NCBI GenBank assembly: GCA_902496665.1
Contig: CABVBU010000016.1
Coordinates: 1 to 59,915, forward strand
Length of the DNA: 59,915 nucleotides
Direction of reading: 5' to 3'
Source of the DNA: an uncultured Clostridium sp.
GTDB taxonomy: Bacteria > Bacillota > Clostridia > Lachnospirales > Lachnospiraceae
Part shown: positions 8,437 to 17,401 of the stretch, in pieces
How the letters are laid out: each line of letters starts with the position of its first letter
How positions within the stretch are numbered: the first letter of the stretch is position 1
Position numbers and translations under genes: made by a program
The notes under the pieces: generated by a model
The model's input: the letters and a program-made list of their open reading frames with translations, nothing else
Told to the model about the DNA's origin: nothing
Databases searched by the model: none

Positions 8437-9053
8437 TTCGTGGTACTCCGTTTGATTACTTTTAGTCTTGTGAACTCCTCGCGGTCCTTTTCCTCCAGGG
8501 CGTTGGTGATGTCCTTCACAAGTGCCTGGTATGACGGGATCGTGATGTTCTTTAGTGCATTAGCCCGCTTCTGGGTCTTCTTAATGCTCTCGGCAAGACG
8601 GTAGGCGGATGTCTCCACGGTTGCGAGGTCTGCGGTCAGTTCCTTCACGCGTTCGAAGGCGATCCGCGCCTCGTCCAGCGAATCGCTGGTGCTGTAAAAC
8701 GAATAAGGCGGTTTTTCATCTTTTGACGGTGTATACTCGACCAGCGGGATTTCCGTTCCCATGATGCTGCGCGCCTTGATCCGGATATCATCCGTGACTG
8801 GAAGTGAACCTGCGATCTCCTCCACGTAGTGGATTCCCATCTCGATATTGGCCTTCTGGAGCGCCCTGTAGGCGGCGGTAAAAGTGGAATCAATCTCGGA
8901 CTGGATCGCTTTTGCCTGATCGATCAGGCCCATAAGCTCCCGCAGCAGGATGTTCCTCTTTTTGTCCATCAGTCCGTATCCCTGGGTCGCAAGGGCGAGG
9001 GAGTTTTTCGCAAGGATCAGATTTCCCTTGGTGGGGAATGTGTTCGGATTCAT
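8433..9053 (-). CDS. ntpD: V-type ATP synthase subunit D (central stalk)
   Basis: Central rotor shaft that links the A3B3 headpiece to the membrane ring. The 206-residue product is almost entirely helical, with the family N-terminus PTKGNLILAKNSLALATQGYGLMDKKRNILLREL and the C-terminal helix ending in KRSTTK. Length agrees with other bacterial D subunits. It follows subunit B by 12 bp, with AGGAGG before its ATG, and overlaps the downstream DUF1461 gene by four bases. Subunit assignment rests on the conserved N-terminal motif and on its place after B. Confidence 0.95.
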   Translation of the reverse strand: MNPNTFPTKGNLILAKNSLALATQGYGLMDKKRNILLRELMGLIDQAKAIQSEIDSTFTAAYRALQKANIEMGIHYVEEIAGSLPVTDDIRIKARSIMGTEIPLVEYTPSKDEKPPYSFYSTSDSLDEARIAFERVKELTADLATVETSAYRLAESIKKTQKRANALKNITIPSYQALVKDITNALEEKDREEFTRLKVIKRSTTK

Positions 9054-9065
9054 GAGATCCCCTCC

Positions 9066-10463
9066 TTATGAAGCGTCTGAAGCGGCGTCTGCAGGTTTAT
9101 AATACTTGTCTAAGATCTTTGTGTCAATACGGTCGAGCTCTTCTCTCGGAAGAAGTCCTAAAAGCTCCCAGCCGATGTTTAAGGTGTCTATGATGGTGCG
9201 GTTGTCATGGATATCCTGTCCGATGAACCGTTTTTCAAATTCCCGGCCGAATTCCAGATATTTTTTATCGATCGGGGAGAGCTCATCTTCACCGATAACA
9301 GATGCGAGAGCTCTCGCGTCGCCCACCTTCGCGTAGCAGGAAAACAGCTGGTTTGCAACGTCCTGATGATCCTCACGGGTAAATCCCTCACCGATGCCGT
9401 CCTTCATAAGACGGGACAGGGACGGAAGCACGCTGATCGGCGGGTAGATGGACTGGCCGTTTAAGCTGCGGTCCAGAACGATCTGGCCTTCCGTGATGTA
9501 TCCGGTAAGGTCCGGGATCGGGTGGGTGATATCATCGTTCGGCATGGTAAGGATCGGGATCTGTGTGACGGATCCGTTGACTCCGGCGACGATTCCGGCG
9601 CGCTCATAGAGGGAAGCCAGATCGCTGTATAAATATCCCGGATATCCCTTACGGGACGGGATCTCGCCCTTGGAGGAGGAGACCTCACGCAGCGCCTCGG
9701 CGTAGGAGGTCATATCTGTCAGGATGACCAGAATATGCATGCCCTTTTCGAATGCCAGGTACTCGGCAACTGTGAGGGCGACCTTCGGTGTGATCAGACG
9801 CTCGACGACCGGATCGTTCGCCAGGTTGATAAACATGGCAACGTGGTCTAAAACACCGCTTTCGCGGAAGGTACGTTCAAAGTATTCGGCAACATCGTAC
9901 TTGACGCCCATAGCTGCGAATACGACGGCGAATTTTTCATCGGAATTATCTCCCAGGGAAGACTGCATAACGATCTGTGCCGCCAGCTGGTCATGGGGAA
10001 GTCCGTTTCCGGAGAAGATCGGGAGCTTCTGTCCGCGGATCAGGGTCATCAGGCCATCGATGGCGGAGATACCGGTACGGATATAGTTTCGCGGATATTC
10101 ACGGGCCACCGGGTTTAACGGCTTTCCGTTTACATCCAGTTTTTTGTCTGCCAGGATCGGACCGAGACCGTCGATGGGATTTCCGAGACCGTCAAAGGTA
10201 CGGCCTAACATATCGGCGGAGACGCCGATCTCCATCGGATGTCCGGTGAGACGGGTATGTGTGTTTTTTAATGCCATGTTTCCGGTGCTCTCAAACACCT
10301 GAATCACGGCTTTATCCTCGTACGCCTCGATAATGCGCCCGAGCTTCTTTTCTTTTCCATCGACGGTCATTTCCACGATCTCATCGTAGGATGCCCCGGA
10401 AACGCCATCCAGGACGGCAAGAGGGCCGTTTAAGGAACTGAGTCCAAGATATTCGACTGCCAT
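9066..10463 (-). CDS. ntpB: V-type ATP synthase subunit B (non-catalytic)
   Basis: Non-catalytic half of the A3B3 hexamer, contributing to the nucleotide site at the interface. The 465-residue protein carries GLGNPIDG, RTGISAIDGL and LPIFSGNGLPHDQLAAQI; the last stands where catalytic subunits have a P-loop and lacks the Walker A lysine, as B subunits do. TMPNDDITHPIPDLTGYITEGQIVLDR is the family signature. SD AAGGAGG precedes the ATG. It lies 14 bp after subunit A and 12 bp before D. Confidence 0.97.
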   Translation of the reverse strand: MAVEYLGLSSLNGPLAVLDGVSGASYDEIVEMTVDGKEKKLGRIIEAYEDKAVIQVFESTGNMALKNTHTRLTGHPMEIGVSADMLGRTFDGLGNPIDGLGPILADKKLDVNGKPLNPVAREYPRNYIRTGISAIDGLMTLIRGQKLPIFSGNGLPHDQLAAQIVMQSSLGDNSDEKFAVVFAAMGVKYDVAEYFERTFRESGVLDHVAMFINLANDPVVERLITPKVALTVAEYLAFEKGMHILVILTDMTSYAEALREVSSSKGEIPSRKGYPGYLYSDLASLYERAGIVAGVNGSVTQIPILTMPNDDITHPIPDLTGYITEGQIVLDRSLNGQSIYPPISVLPSLSRLMKDGIGEGFTREDHQDVANQLFSCYAKVGDARALASVIGEDELSPIDKKYLEFGREFEKRFIGQDIHDNRTIIDTLNIGWELLGLLPREELDRIDTKILDKYYKPADAASDAS

Positions 10464-10477
10464 TTTGATCTGCCTCC

Positions 10478-12244
10478 TTATGCGTTGCGCTCGATGACGG
10501 AATTGTAGAAGTCATCGATCTGCTTCTTATAGTCGTCAAACATGTCGAGACGGTCGTTCGGGACGTCATATTTGATGGCAATGATCTTCTCAAAGATCTT
10601 TTCTTCTTTGAGGACGGATACCGGCATGCCCATGGCAACGAGGGCACGGGATTTTTTATAGAGATAAAGGATGATCTCCATCATTTTGAACTGCTTTTTC
10701 AGCGGAACGCAGGTATCTTCTTTGTGGAAAGCGTTCTGCTGAAGGAAACCGAGACGGATGACCTTGGCGATCTCGAGGACAAGCTTCTGGTCATCCGGGA
10801 GAACATCGGATCCGATCAGCTTTACGATCTCCATCAGGTTGCTCTCCTGGTTTAAGATCGTGACAAGCTGGTTTCTATAGTTGACAAAGTTTTTATCTAC
10901 ATGCTCGGAATACCAGGAAGAAAGGTCGGTGAAGTACTCGGAGTAGCTGGTCAGCCACTGGATCGCAGGGAAGTGTCTCGCGTAGGCGAGGTTCTTATCA
11001 AGTCCCCAGAAGCAGCGGACGAAACGCTTGGTGTTCTGTGTGACCGGCTCGGAGAAATCGCCGCCCTGCGGGGATACGGCACCGATGATAGATACGGAAC
11101 CTTCTGTTCCGTTTAAGTTCTGGACCATTCCGGCACGCTCGTAGAACTGGGACAGGCGAGATGCAAGGTAAGCCGGGAAACCTTCCTCTGCCGGCATTTC
11201 CTCCAGACGGCCGGAGAGCTCACGGAGCGCCTCAGCCCAACGGGAGGTGGAGTCTGCCATGATCGCTACGTTGTAGCCCATGTCGCGGTAGTATTCCGCA
11301 AGTGTCAGGCCGGAGTAAAGACTCGCCTCACGGGCGGCAACCGGCATGTTGGAGGTGTTGGCGATCAGTGTAGTTCGCTCCATCAGAGGATTTCCGCTCT
11401 TCGGGTCGATCAGTTCGCTGAATTCCTCCAGGACCTGTGTCATCTCGTTGCCTCGCTCGCCACAGCCGATGTAGATGATGATATCGGCATCGGACCACTT
11501 GGCGATCTGGTGCTGGGTCATGGTCTTTCCGGTACCGAATCCGCCCGGGATCGCCGCTGTGCCGCCCTTTGCGAGCGGGAACAGGGTATCAAGGATACGC
11601 TGGCCTGTGATCAGCGGTTTGGATGCCGGATAACGCTTTACGGTTGGACGCGGGATACGGATCGGCCACTTCTGGGTCATGGTGATGGCTTTTTCTGTTC
11701 CGTCCTTTGTCATAAGAGTGATCAATGTATCATTGATCGTATATTCACCGTCGGAGACAACGGAGAGGACATCGCCCTCCAGATCCGGCGGGATCATGAC
11801 TTTATGGGTGATGGCTCTCGTCTCCGGGACCTCCGCGATAATGGTGCCGCCGTAGACATGGTCACCGCGCTTTACAGTCATGTGGGTCTGCCATTTCTTT
11901 TCTGTATCAAGGGATGTTACATGAACACCGCGGTCAATATAATAGCCGCTGGATTTTTTGATAGCGGCTAACGGACGTTCGATTCCATCAAAAATATTTG
12001 TGATAATGCCGGGGGCAAGTGTGACGGAGACAGGAGCTCCTGTTCCGGTGACCGGCTCTCCGGGCTTCAGACCTGTGGTCTCCTCATAGACCTCGATCGT
12101 TGTGCGTTCGGAGGTCAGTCCGATGACCTCGCCGACGAGGTTTGCCTCTCCGACGTAGACCATCTCATTCATCTGAAAACCGGAATCACCGGCGATATAG
12201 ACGATCGGGCCGTTGATCCCGTAAATTGTGCCTTTTGCAGCCAT
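10478..12244 (-). CDS. ntpA: V-type ATP synthase subunit A (catalytic)
   Basis: Catalytic subunit that hydrolyses or makes ATP in the V1/A1 head. The 588-residue protein has the Walker A motif GGFGTGKT, the insertion (non-homologous) region typical of A subunits at ~residues 115-185, and the SRWAEALRELSGRLEEMPAEEGFP signature. The ATG at 12244 follows GGAGGAAATCAAC; an in-frame ATG 54 bases upstream has no site and would cross a repeat element. The 87-bp gap to subunit E is filled largely by a copy of an interspersed inverted-repeat element (12274-12335), unusual inside this tight operon. Confidence 0.97.
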   Translation of the reverse strand: MAAKGTIYGINGPIVYIAGDSGFQMNEMVYVGEANLVGEVIGLTSERTTIEVYEETTGLKPGEPVTGTGAPVSVTLAPGIITNIFDGIERPLAAIKKSSGYYIDRGVHVTSLDTEKKWQTHMTVKRGDHVYGGTIIAEVPETRAITHKVMIPPDLEGDVLSVVSDGEYTINDTLITLMTKDGTEKAITMTQKWPIRIPRPTVKRYPASKPLITGQRILDTLFPLAKGGTAAIPGGFGTGKTMTQHQIAKWSDADIIIYIGCGERGNEMTQVLEEFSELIDPKSGNPLMERTTLIANTSNMPVAAREASLYSGLTLAEYYRDMGYNVAIMADSTSRWAEALRELSGRLEEMPAEEGFPAYLASRLSQFYERAGMVQNLNGTEGSVSIIGAVSPQGGDFSEPVTQNTKRFVRCFWGLDKNLAYARHFPAIQWLTSYSEYFTDLSSWYSEHVDKNFVNYRNQLVTILNQESNLMEIVKLIGSDVLPDDQKLVLEIAKVIRLGFLQQNAFHKEDTCVPLKKQFKMMEIILYLYKKSRALVAMGMPVSVLKEEKIFEKIIAIKYDVPNDRLDMFDDYKKQIDDFYNSVIERNA

Positions 12245-12273
12245 GTTGATTTCCTCCAAAAATGTTATAAAAA

Positions 12274-12335
12274 GTAACTGTCCGGCAGGTCTGCGCATAT
12301 ACCGCGCTGACCGCGGGAACGTATCGCACAGTTAC
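12274..12335. repeat. Short copy (A) of an interspersed inverted-repeat element, inside the V-ATPase operon
   Basis: 62 bp bounded by GTAACTGT and ACAGTTAC. The hairpin at 12288-12312 (GGTC-T-GCGC, loop, GCGC-T-GACC) is shared with copies at 33378 and 51838. The ntpE stop codon (12334-12332) lies within the right terminal repeat. No target duplication is seen. Confidence 0.7.
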
Positions 12336-12904
12336 AGTGAGAACTGGAAGTCCTGTTCAGCTTCCTTGAGCTTCGTCTCAAAGGAGTTATCGATCAGGAT
12401 ATTTTTCGAGGCGATGACGGCCCGCGTGCCACCGAGAAACGGGTACTGGCTGACGCGGATGTCGCAGTCGGTCCTTAAGGATAAAAGATGCTGCTTTTCC
12501 TTGTCGGACGGGTCGATATAGATGTGGATCTCACTGGATCCTGCAAATGCTTTTTCTTTTTTGATCTGCGCCTCTAAGAGCGCGTCATATTTCGGGGTCT
12601 CCATGAACCGCGCCAGCCTGTCGCGAAGCTCGGAGAAGACTTTACCGCGGAGTTCCTCATCTTTTCTGCTGTAGGAACGGCGGATCTCGATCTGCCCTAA
12701 GGACAGGTTCTTGTTGGTTTCCCGTGCGATCCGCTCTTTTTCGGCAGCGATCTGCATCTCCGCATGCTTTTTCGCGTTTTCTTTATGCTCATTCAGGATC
12801 TTTTCCTCATAAGCGGTATAATCAGAGACTGCCTGCTCGTATTTCTTTAATGCGTCGCCTGTGCAGATGTCTTCAAAATGCTGTAACTTTTCTTCGGTTG
12901 TCAA
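12332..12904 (-). CDS. ntpE: V-type ATP synthase subunit E (peripheral stalk)
   Basis: Peripheral stator stalk subunit. From the TTG at 12904 it is 190 residues, the usual length: a long charged helix (~residues 15-105, KKYEQAVSDYTAYEEKILNEHKENAKK onward) followed by a globular C-terminal domain. AAGGAGG sits eight bases before this TTG. The ATG at 12985 would add 27 residues of non-family sequence and has no SD, so the TTG is preferred. The gap to subunit F is then 82 bp. The C-terminus ends in FSL with its stop inside a repeat element, so an insertion may have set the end of the protein. Confidence 0.88.
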   Translation of the reverse strand: MTTEEKLQHFEDICTGDALKKYEQAVSDYTAYEEKILNEHKENAKKHAEMQIAAEKERIARETNKNLSLGQIEIRRSYSRKDEELRGKVFSELRDRLARFMETPKYDALLEAQIKKEKAFAGSSEIHIYIDPSDKEKQHLLSLRTDCDIRVSQYPFLGGTRAVIASKNILIDNSFETKLKEAEQDFQFSL

Positions 12905-12986
12905 AGCAGCCACCTCCTTGATTCCAATATCGATCTGCAGCGGTTCCGGCTTGCTGTTGCCTGTGGATGGAACCGCTGTGTGCATA

Positions 12987-13295
12987 CTATAACTTCAGTC
13001 CGATCGCGTCATTTACATATGCCGTGATGAAATCGGACCGCCGCCCTGTTCCGTGGCGGTCCGGGATTTCGATGAGAAGCGGCTTTTTATGTTCTGTGCG
13101 TACCGTCTTAACCAGCTCCGGATACTTCTTTCCGAGAGCTTCGGTGAGCAGGATGATCCCGATATTTTTGTCTTTTAACACTTCGTTCAACGCCTTTTCC
13201 AGCGTTCCTTTTTCTTTCGCGATCACACCGTCCACGCCCGCCAGCCGCATGCCGGTCAGCGTGTCAGTGTTGTCGCTGATCAAATACATTCTCAT
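12987..13295 (-). CDS. ntpG: V-type ATP synthase subunit F (central stalk, NtpG-like)
   Basis: Small central-stalk subunit that docks on subunit D. The 102-residue protein begins MRMYLISDNTDTLTGMRLAGVDG, the standard F-subunit start with its Rossmann-like fold, and has GIILLTEALGKKYPELV in the middle. It lies 45 bp after subunit K. The E. hirae gene for this subunit is named ntpG. Confidence 0.93.
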   Translation of the reverse strand: MRMYLISDNTDTLTGMRLAGVDGVIAKEKGTLEKALNEVLKDKNIGIILLTEALGKKYPELVKTVRTEHKKPLLIEIPDRHGTGRRSDFITAYVNDAIGLKL

Positions 13296-13340
13296 AGCTG
13301 GTCTCCATTCCTGATAATAGTTCAGATATGCTGTCAGGCA

Positions 13341-13772
13341 TTAAAGCTTACCGATGATCATGAAGGAAATGATAAGTCCGTACAGGCAGACACCTTCGGC
13401 AAGACCTACGAAGATAAGAGATTTACCAAGAATGGAGGAATCCTCACTGATAGCGCCAAGTGCTGCGGATGCTGCCGCGGAAACGGCAACGCCGCCGCCG
13501 ATGCAGGAAAGGCCGGTGGAAAGAGCTGCTGCGATGTAGCCCATACCGGTGGAGATGCCGCCGGATGCCGCTGTGGATTCGGCTGCGAATGCGGTACCGC
13601 CAAAGAGTACACAAACGGCGAAGAGCATGGTTCCGAAGAACATTACGGTGTTGGCCGCGAGGGCTGTTTTATAGCGTCCTTTTGTCTTTTCACCTGCGGC
13701 GAAAGCTCCGAAGGGGACTGCAATGCTGAAGATAAGTGCAACGGTTAAAAGAAGTTTTACTGCGATTGTCAT
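13341..13772 (-). CDS. ntpK: V-type ATP synthase subunit K (membrane rotor ring)
   Basis: Proteolipid of the membrane rotor. The 143-residue protein has four hydrophobic helices. The second hairpin is canonical, with AAALSTGLSCIGGGVAVSAAASAALGAISED and the ion-binding carboxylate in LIFVGLAEGVCLYGL. The first hairpin is degenerate and has no carboxylate, giving one site per four-helix protomer as in E. hirae. The glutamine/threonine ligands of the known Na+-binding NtpK are not evident, so Na+ specificity cannot be claimed. SD AGGAGG precedes the ATG. It sits between I and F. Confidence 0.93.
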   Translation of the reverse strand: MTIAVKLLLTVALIFSIAVPFGAFAAGEKTKGRYKTALAANTVMFFGTMLFAVCVLFGGTAFAAESTAASGGISTGMGYIAAALSTGLSCIGGGVAVSAAASAALGAISEDSSILGKSLIFVGLAEGVCLYGLIISFMIIGKL

Positions 13773-13811
13773 GACGATGACCTCCTAAAATCTGTATTTT
13801 ACCATTTATTT

Positions 13812-15740
13812 TTATTTCTCGTAGAACGGCTTAAATTCCCGGCCGCTTCCTTTATAGAACCGGCTGAACAGCTCGTAGTACTCAAGACGGAGTACCTGGA
13901 TCCCGACGATCAGGCCCTCCATGCCGCACACGAACAGGTTTCCGAGAACAATGACCGGTATGGACGGTGCTCCGGTTTCTGCGCCTGCGAGCATTAAAAC
14001 GACCTGCATCATGGCTGCGTGGCTGACGGCGAAGGCGCCCACACGGACGAAGGAAAGAGTGTTGGAGAAGTAGCTTAAGAGTACTTCAAACAGCTCGAAA
14101 AACCCCTGTGTGACGAACATGCCGAAACCGCCGGAAATCTTCTCAGATTTCTTTTCCAGAACTGCTGTGAGCGGTTCCTTAAAGAACATCACAAGAAGCG
14201 GCAGGACGAACATGATGATCAGGACTGCTGCCGCCGGAAGTGTATGTCCGCTCATGAACATCACGATGGTGGCTGCAAGACTGAAATAAAAGACAAAGCC
14301 TGCGAGACCGTTCGTGTCGAACCAGGTCTTTTCGGTGTCATGGTTCTTAAAGCTCGTGATCATGTTTAAGATCATCGTAAAGAGGATGACTCCCATTCCA
14401 AGAGCAATGGCAACGACGAACACGGTGTTCAGACGGCCCACAAACGGAAGATCCGTCATGGCTTCGGTCGGCTTTAACCACAGTGCCGGGATCACATCTT
14501 CAAATCCGAAGACGCTTCCGAAGAGGCATCCGAAGATCGTTGAGAAGAATCCGCAGCAGGAGATGATGGCTGCCAGATCGATCTTTTTGAACTTATAGAG
14601 CAGGAAACCGCCGATCAGAAGGACAAGTCCCTGTCCAGCATCTCCGAACATGAAGCCGAAGAAGATGGAGTAGGTGATGGCGATCAGAAGCGTCGGGTCA
14701 AACTCGTCGTAGGACGGAAGTCCGTACATCTTTACGAACATCTCAAACGGCCGCAGCAGCGGAATGTTTTTTAACTTGGTGGGCGGAATGCTGGTCACGT
14801 GCTCTTTGCTGTCCTCTAAGACGAAGAATGTGTCCGCGTCCTTTGCGAGGTCCCTGTGGAGAGCTTCCGCGTCCTCTTTTGTCATCCAGCCGCAGAGAAT
14901 GTAGAACGGATGATCCTTATCATGGGTGCATGCCGCATACTTTCTCACATTGAAGTTTGCTTCATAGGATTTCAGCACCTGGCCGGCATCCTGGAGACTG
15001 GTCCTTCGCGTGAGCAGGTACTCCGAATCCTTTGTTTCCAGAGCCTGTTCCTTCGCCTTTAACTCCGCAAGCTCATTCTCCAGACGCTCGACCTCGGTCT
15101 TCGGTGTTCCGGCGTACTCATCCGGGAGGTAGATCCTCTCAAACTGCAGGGAGGAGAAGACGGTGTCGATCCGGTCGGAGGTGATATCCGGCGTGAAGTA
15201 AAGTAAGGAAATATAGTGGTCTGATTCGTGGCATTTGAACAGGATCGTCTCATCCGAGCGGTCGGCGAATGCCTGGAGCTGCGGGAAGCTTTCCTTTCTG
15301 ATACGTCCGAACCGGTACTTGATATGTTTGAGCTTTAAGACTGCCGGAATGTCGAAGTCCAGTTCCACGTACAGGCGAACCTGCTCCAAAAGGGAAGAGA
15401 TTTCTTTTTCCTTTGTCTTTAAGGACTCCCGTTCCTCATTTGAGGCGGCGAGCTCCGTATCCATGTCATTTACGAGCGCGATGGCGTTCTCCACAGGCAT
15501 TGTGCCGGTGGCGGCATCGGACTTTTTCGTGCCGGGACAGGAAGCGAGAAGTTTCTGCACTTTCTGAAGCGGTTCCCGGTATGGATTGGTTCCGGGATAT
15601 GATTCCAGCTTTGATGCGGATTTTAATTCGGTCAGCGCATTTTCCAACTGAATCTCATAATGGGAGAGATACTGGTTGACCATGCGGTCCAGATCATTCT
15701 TCGGTCCGGAGATGCTGACGAATTTCATTTTTTCGATCAC
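13812..15740 (-). CDS. ntpI: V-type ATP synthase subunit I (membrane stator)
   Basis: Membrane stator subunit forming the ion half-channels with the K ring. The 642-residue protein has a cytoplasmic N-terminal half with coiled coil (~residues 85-115 and 215-245) and, from ~residue 345, seven or so membrane helices. It includes GFMFGDAGQGLVLLIGG and LSFVRVGAFAVSHAAM, the family hallmark carrying the channel arginine. GGGGGTA-type SD lies before the ATG. It follows subunit C by 17 bp and precedes K by 39 bp. Confidence 0.95.
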   Translation of the reverse strand: MIEKMKFVSISGPKNDLDRMVNQYLSHYEIQLENALTELKSASKLESYPGTNPYREPLQKVQKLLASCPGTKKSDAATGTMPVENAIALVNDMDTELAASNEERESLKTKEKEISSLLEQVRLYVELDFDIPAVLKLKHIKYRFGRIRKESFPQLQAFADRSDETILFKCHESDHYISLLYFTPDITSDRIDTVFSSLQFERIYLPDEYAGTPKTEVERLENELAELKAKEQALETKDSEYLLTRRTSLQDAGQVLKSYEANFNVRKYAACTHDKDHPFYILCGWMTKEDAEALHRDLAKDADTFFVLEDSKEHVTSIPPTKLKNIPLLRPFEMFVKMYGLPSYDEFDPTLLIAITYSIFFGFMFGDAGQGLVLLIGGFLLYKFKKIDLAAIISCCGFFSTIFGCLFGSVFGFEDVIPALWLKPTEAMTDLPFVGRLNTVFVVAIALGMGVILFTMILNMITSFKNHDTEKTWFDTNGLAGFVFYFSLAATIVMFMSGHTLPAAAVLIIMFVLPLLVMFFKEPLTAVLEKKSEKISGGFGMFVTQGFFELFEVLLSYFSNTLSFVRVGAFAVSHAAMMQVVLMLAGAETGAPSIPVIVLGNLFVCGMEGLIVGIQVLRLEYYELFSRFYKGSGREFKPFYEK

Positions 15741-15757
15741 AAAGCATACCCCCTTTT

Positions 15758-16813
15758 CTAACTTTCTGCCAGGCAGGTGAGAATTTCTGAACTACCAAGG
15801 CTGTAACGGATCCCCTCAACGGTGGTGATAATTTTTCTGATCTCCTCTTCCTTAAAATAGAAGTAGCTGTTTAAGGCAGCCGCGGAATATGGATCTTTCC
15901 GCCCGGACTTGCTGTACACGGCATCAAGAAGTGCCCGGAACAGCGAGCGGAATTCCGGATTCTCCTGCTGGTCACCGGATACCCGAAAGATCCGGTTTCC
16001 GTAGCGGGTCCCCTTTAGGATCCGGTCGAATTCCTCAATGGAAGACGCCTCGGCAAGCTCCCTCGCCTGAGACTTTTTTAGGCGGTACCACACGGGGATC
16101 AGAAGCTCCATGATGGCATCGGCAGATAATTTGTAGTGGCGTTTCGCTCTTGCAAGCCATTCAAGATTTAAAAGATCGATCTTCTCACCGGCACAGTCGG
16201 CGATGGCCGCCCGGTCATCTTTTGAGAGCTGGTCCTTTAAACTTTTCCAGAAACGGATGAAGTACAGGATATCCAGAGCAGATTCAAACTCAGACAGGGA
16301 AGTGATGCCCTGATCCTTTAAGTCCTTTAACGGCCCATAATAAGGAGTGTTCTGAATGCTGTCCAGAAATTCGTCCAGATTTTCTGAATCGGTCAGGGCG
16401 GTGAAATCCAGATGGGAGTGCTTTCGGAAGAATGGCTCAAAGCTCTTAAAGTTCAGATCTGAGCGTTTTCCGGAAACCGCGTCCCTCAGACACCGCTTCA
16501 TGACATCGATCTCGAAATGGAGAAAGTAGAGATCCAGAAATCTTCTCTGGGTTCCGTTTGCGAACCGGTAAAGTCTTGAAAAGTCACCGGAGAGGGAGTG
16601 CCACAAAAGCTCTTCGATCTTACTTCTGTGAAGCTCCTCGTTCTCGATGCCGGAAAAAACGTCCGTGTAGGCAGGATCGTTTTTCAGGTACTCGACGGCA
16701 GCCGGTACATTCTCCATTCCCGCGAGGACCGAGAATTCGTCATCCGTGAGGAAATGCCCGCGCATCGCGGCAAGCTTGGCAGCGATCGCACTGTAAGTGA
16801 TGAGACTTCCCAT
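15758..16813 (-). CDS. ntpC: V-type ATP synthase subunit C (ring-to-stalk connector)
   Basis: Subunit C/d that caps the rotor ring and joins it to the central stalk. The 351-residue helical protein starts AAKLAAMRGHFLTDDEFSVLAG and contains ALNSYFYFKEEEIRKIITTVEGIRYSL near its end, both typical. Here the gene lies upstream of I, unlike the E. hirae order (F-I-K-E-C-G-A-B-D). It begins four bases after the preceding coiled-coil subunit gene. Confidence 0.93.
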   Translation of the reverse strand: MGSLITYSAIAAKLAAMRGHFLTDDEFSVLAGMENVPAAVEYLKNDPAYTDVFSGIENEELHRSKIEELLWHSLSGDFSRLYRFANGTQRRFLDLYFLHFEIDVMKRCLRDAVSGKRSDLNFKSFEPFFRKHSHLDFTALTDSENLDEFLDSIQNTPYYGPLKDLKDQGITSLSEFESALDILYFIRFWKSLKDQLSKDDRAAIADCAGEKIDLLNLEWLARAKRHYKLSADAIMELLIPVWYRLKKSQARELAEASSIEEFDRILKGTRYGNRIFRVSGDQQENPEFRSLFRALLDAVYSKSGRKDPYSAAALNSYFYFKEEEIRKIITTVEGIRYSLGSSEILTCLAES

Positions 16814-16816
16814 AGA

Positions 16817-17128
16817 TCACACCTCGGTCATAGAACGGAAGAGGGAGTCCACATACCAGGAATGCTTTTTTTCGTAATGCTGTTCCAGGCGGGCGATCTG
16901 GTCACCGGCGGCCGTTTTCTGTCTGTCAAGCTCCGCGGCGGCTTCTGCCTCCATTTTCTGGCGCATGGACTGGATCTCCAGTTCAGTTTCATGATTCAGC
17001 TCCTCGTCAAACTGCTTTGTCTTTGCCTCATACTCCGCTGCCAGGTTCTTTTTTTTGTCAGCGGCGCCGTCTAAGATCGCGACAGTCTTTTCTTCGATCT
17101 GGGAGAGCTGATTGATGATATTGTTCAT
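16817..17128 (-). CDS. V-type ATP synthase coiled-coil stalk subunit (H/NtpF-like)
   Basis: First gene of the V-ATPase operon. The 103-residue product is a single charged helix (NHETELEIQSMRQKMEAEAAAELDRQ), as expected for the partner that forms the peripheral stalk heterodimer with subunit E. No other domain is visible. AAAGGAG lies nine bases before the ATG. Function is inferred from position and coiled-coil character, because this subunit is poorly conserved in sequence. Confidence 0.8.
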   Translation of the reverse strand: MNNIINQLSQIEEKTVAILDGAADKKKNLAAEYEAKTKQFDEELNHETELEIQSMRQKMEAEAAAELDRQKTAAGDQIARLEQHYEKKHSWYVDSLFRSMTEV

Positions 17129-17247
17129 TTGCTTAACTCCTTTCTGAGAAGGATTTCCCCCTCATTTGGGGGACGGGTCAGGATCCCAGGTGGTTTTTAT
17201 GCAGAAAATTTCAAGTCGGTTTTCCTGAGTGTCTGACCCTGATATCA

Positions 17248-17277
17248 ATAATATATCTTGCAAATCGATAATTTCAA
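17248..17277 (-). promoter_or_regulatory. Candidate promoter of the V-ATPase operon
   Basis: Minus strand TTGAAA (17277-17272), 18-bp spacer, TATTAT (17253-17248). Start near 17241, leader ~113 nt with a CCCCC/GGGGG hairpin (17158-17174) just before the SD. Confidence 0.45.
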
Positions 17278-17284
17278 ATATATA

Positions 17285-17314
17285 ATAATTATGCTGTTAT
17301 AACATGAATATTAT
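17285..17314. promoter_or_regulatory. Imperfect 30-bp palindrome in the divergent lysR/V-ATPase region
   Basis: Dyad centred on GTTATAAC with ATAAT/ATTAT ends and an ATG/CAT pair between. A dyad next to a divergently transcribed LysR gene is the usual layout for a LysR operator, but binding is inference. A TATAAT at 17312-17317 could be the lysR -10. Confidence 0.4.
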
Positions 17315-17401
17315 AATGAAATGAAAATGCCATAAATGAGCGAAAAATTAACACAAAATTAACGCTGTGATTAAGTGGTGACAGGAAAGAGGGGGAGCAA
17401 T

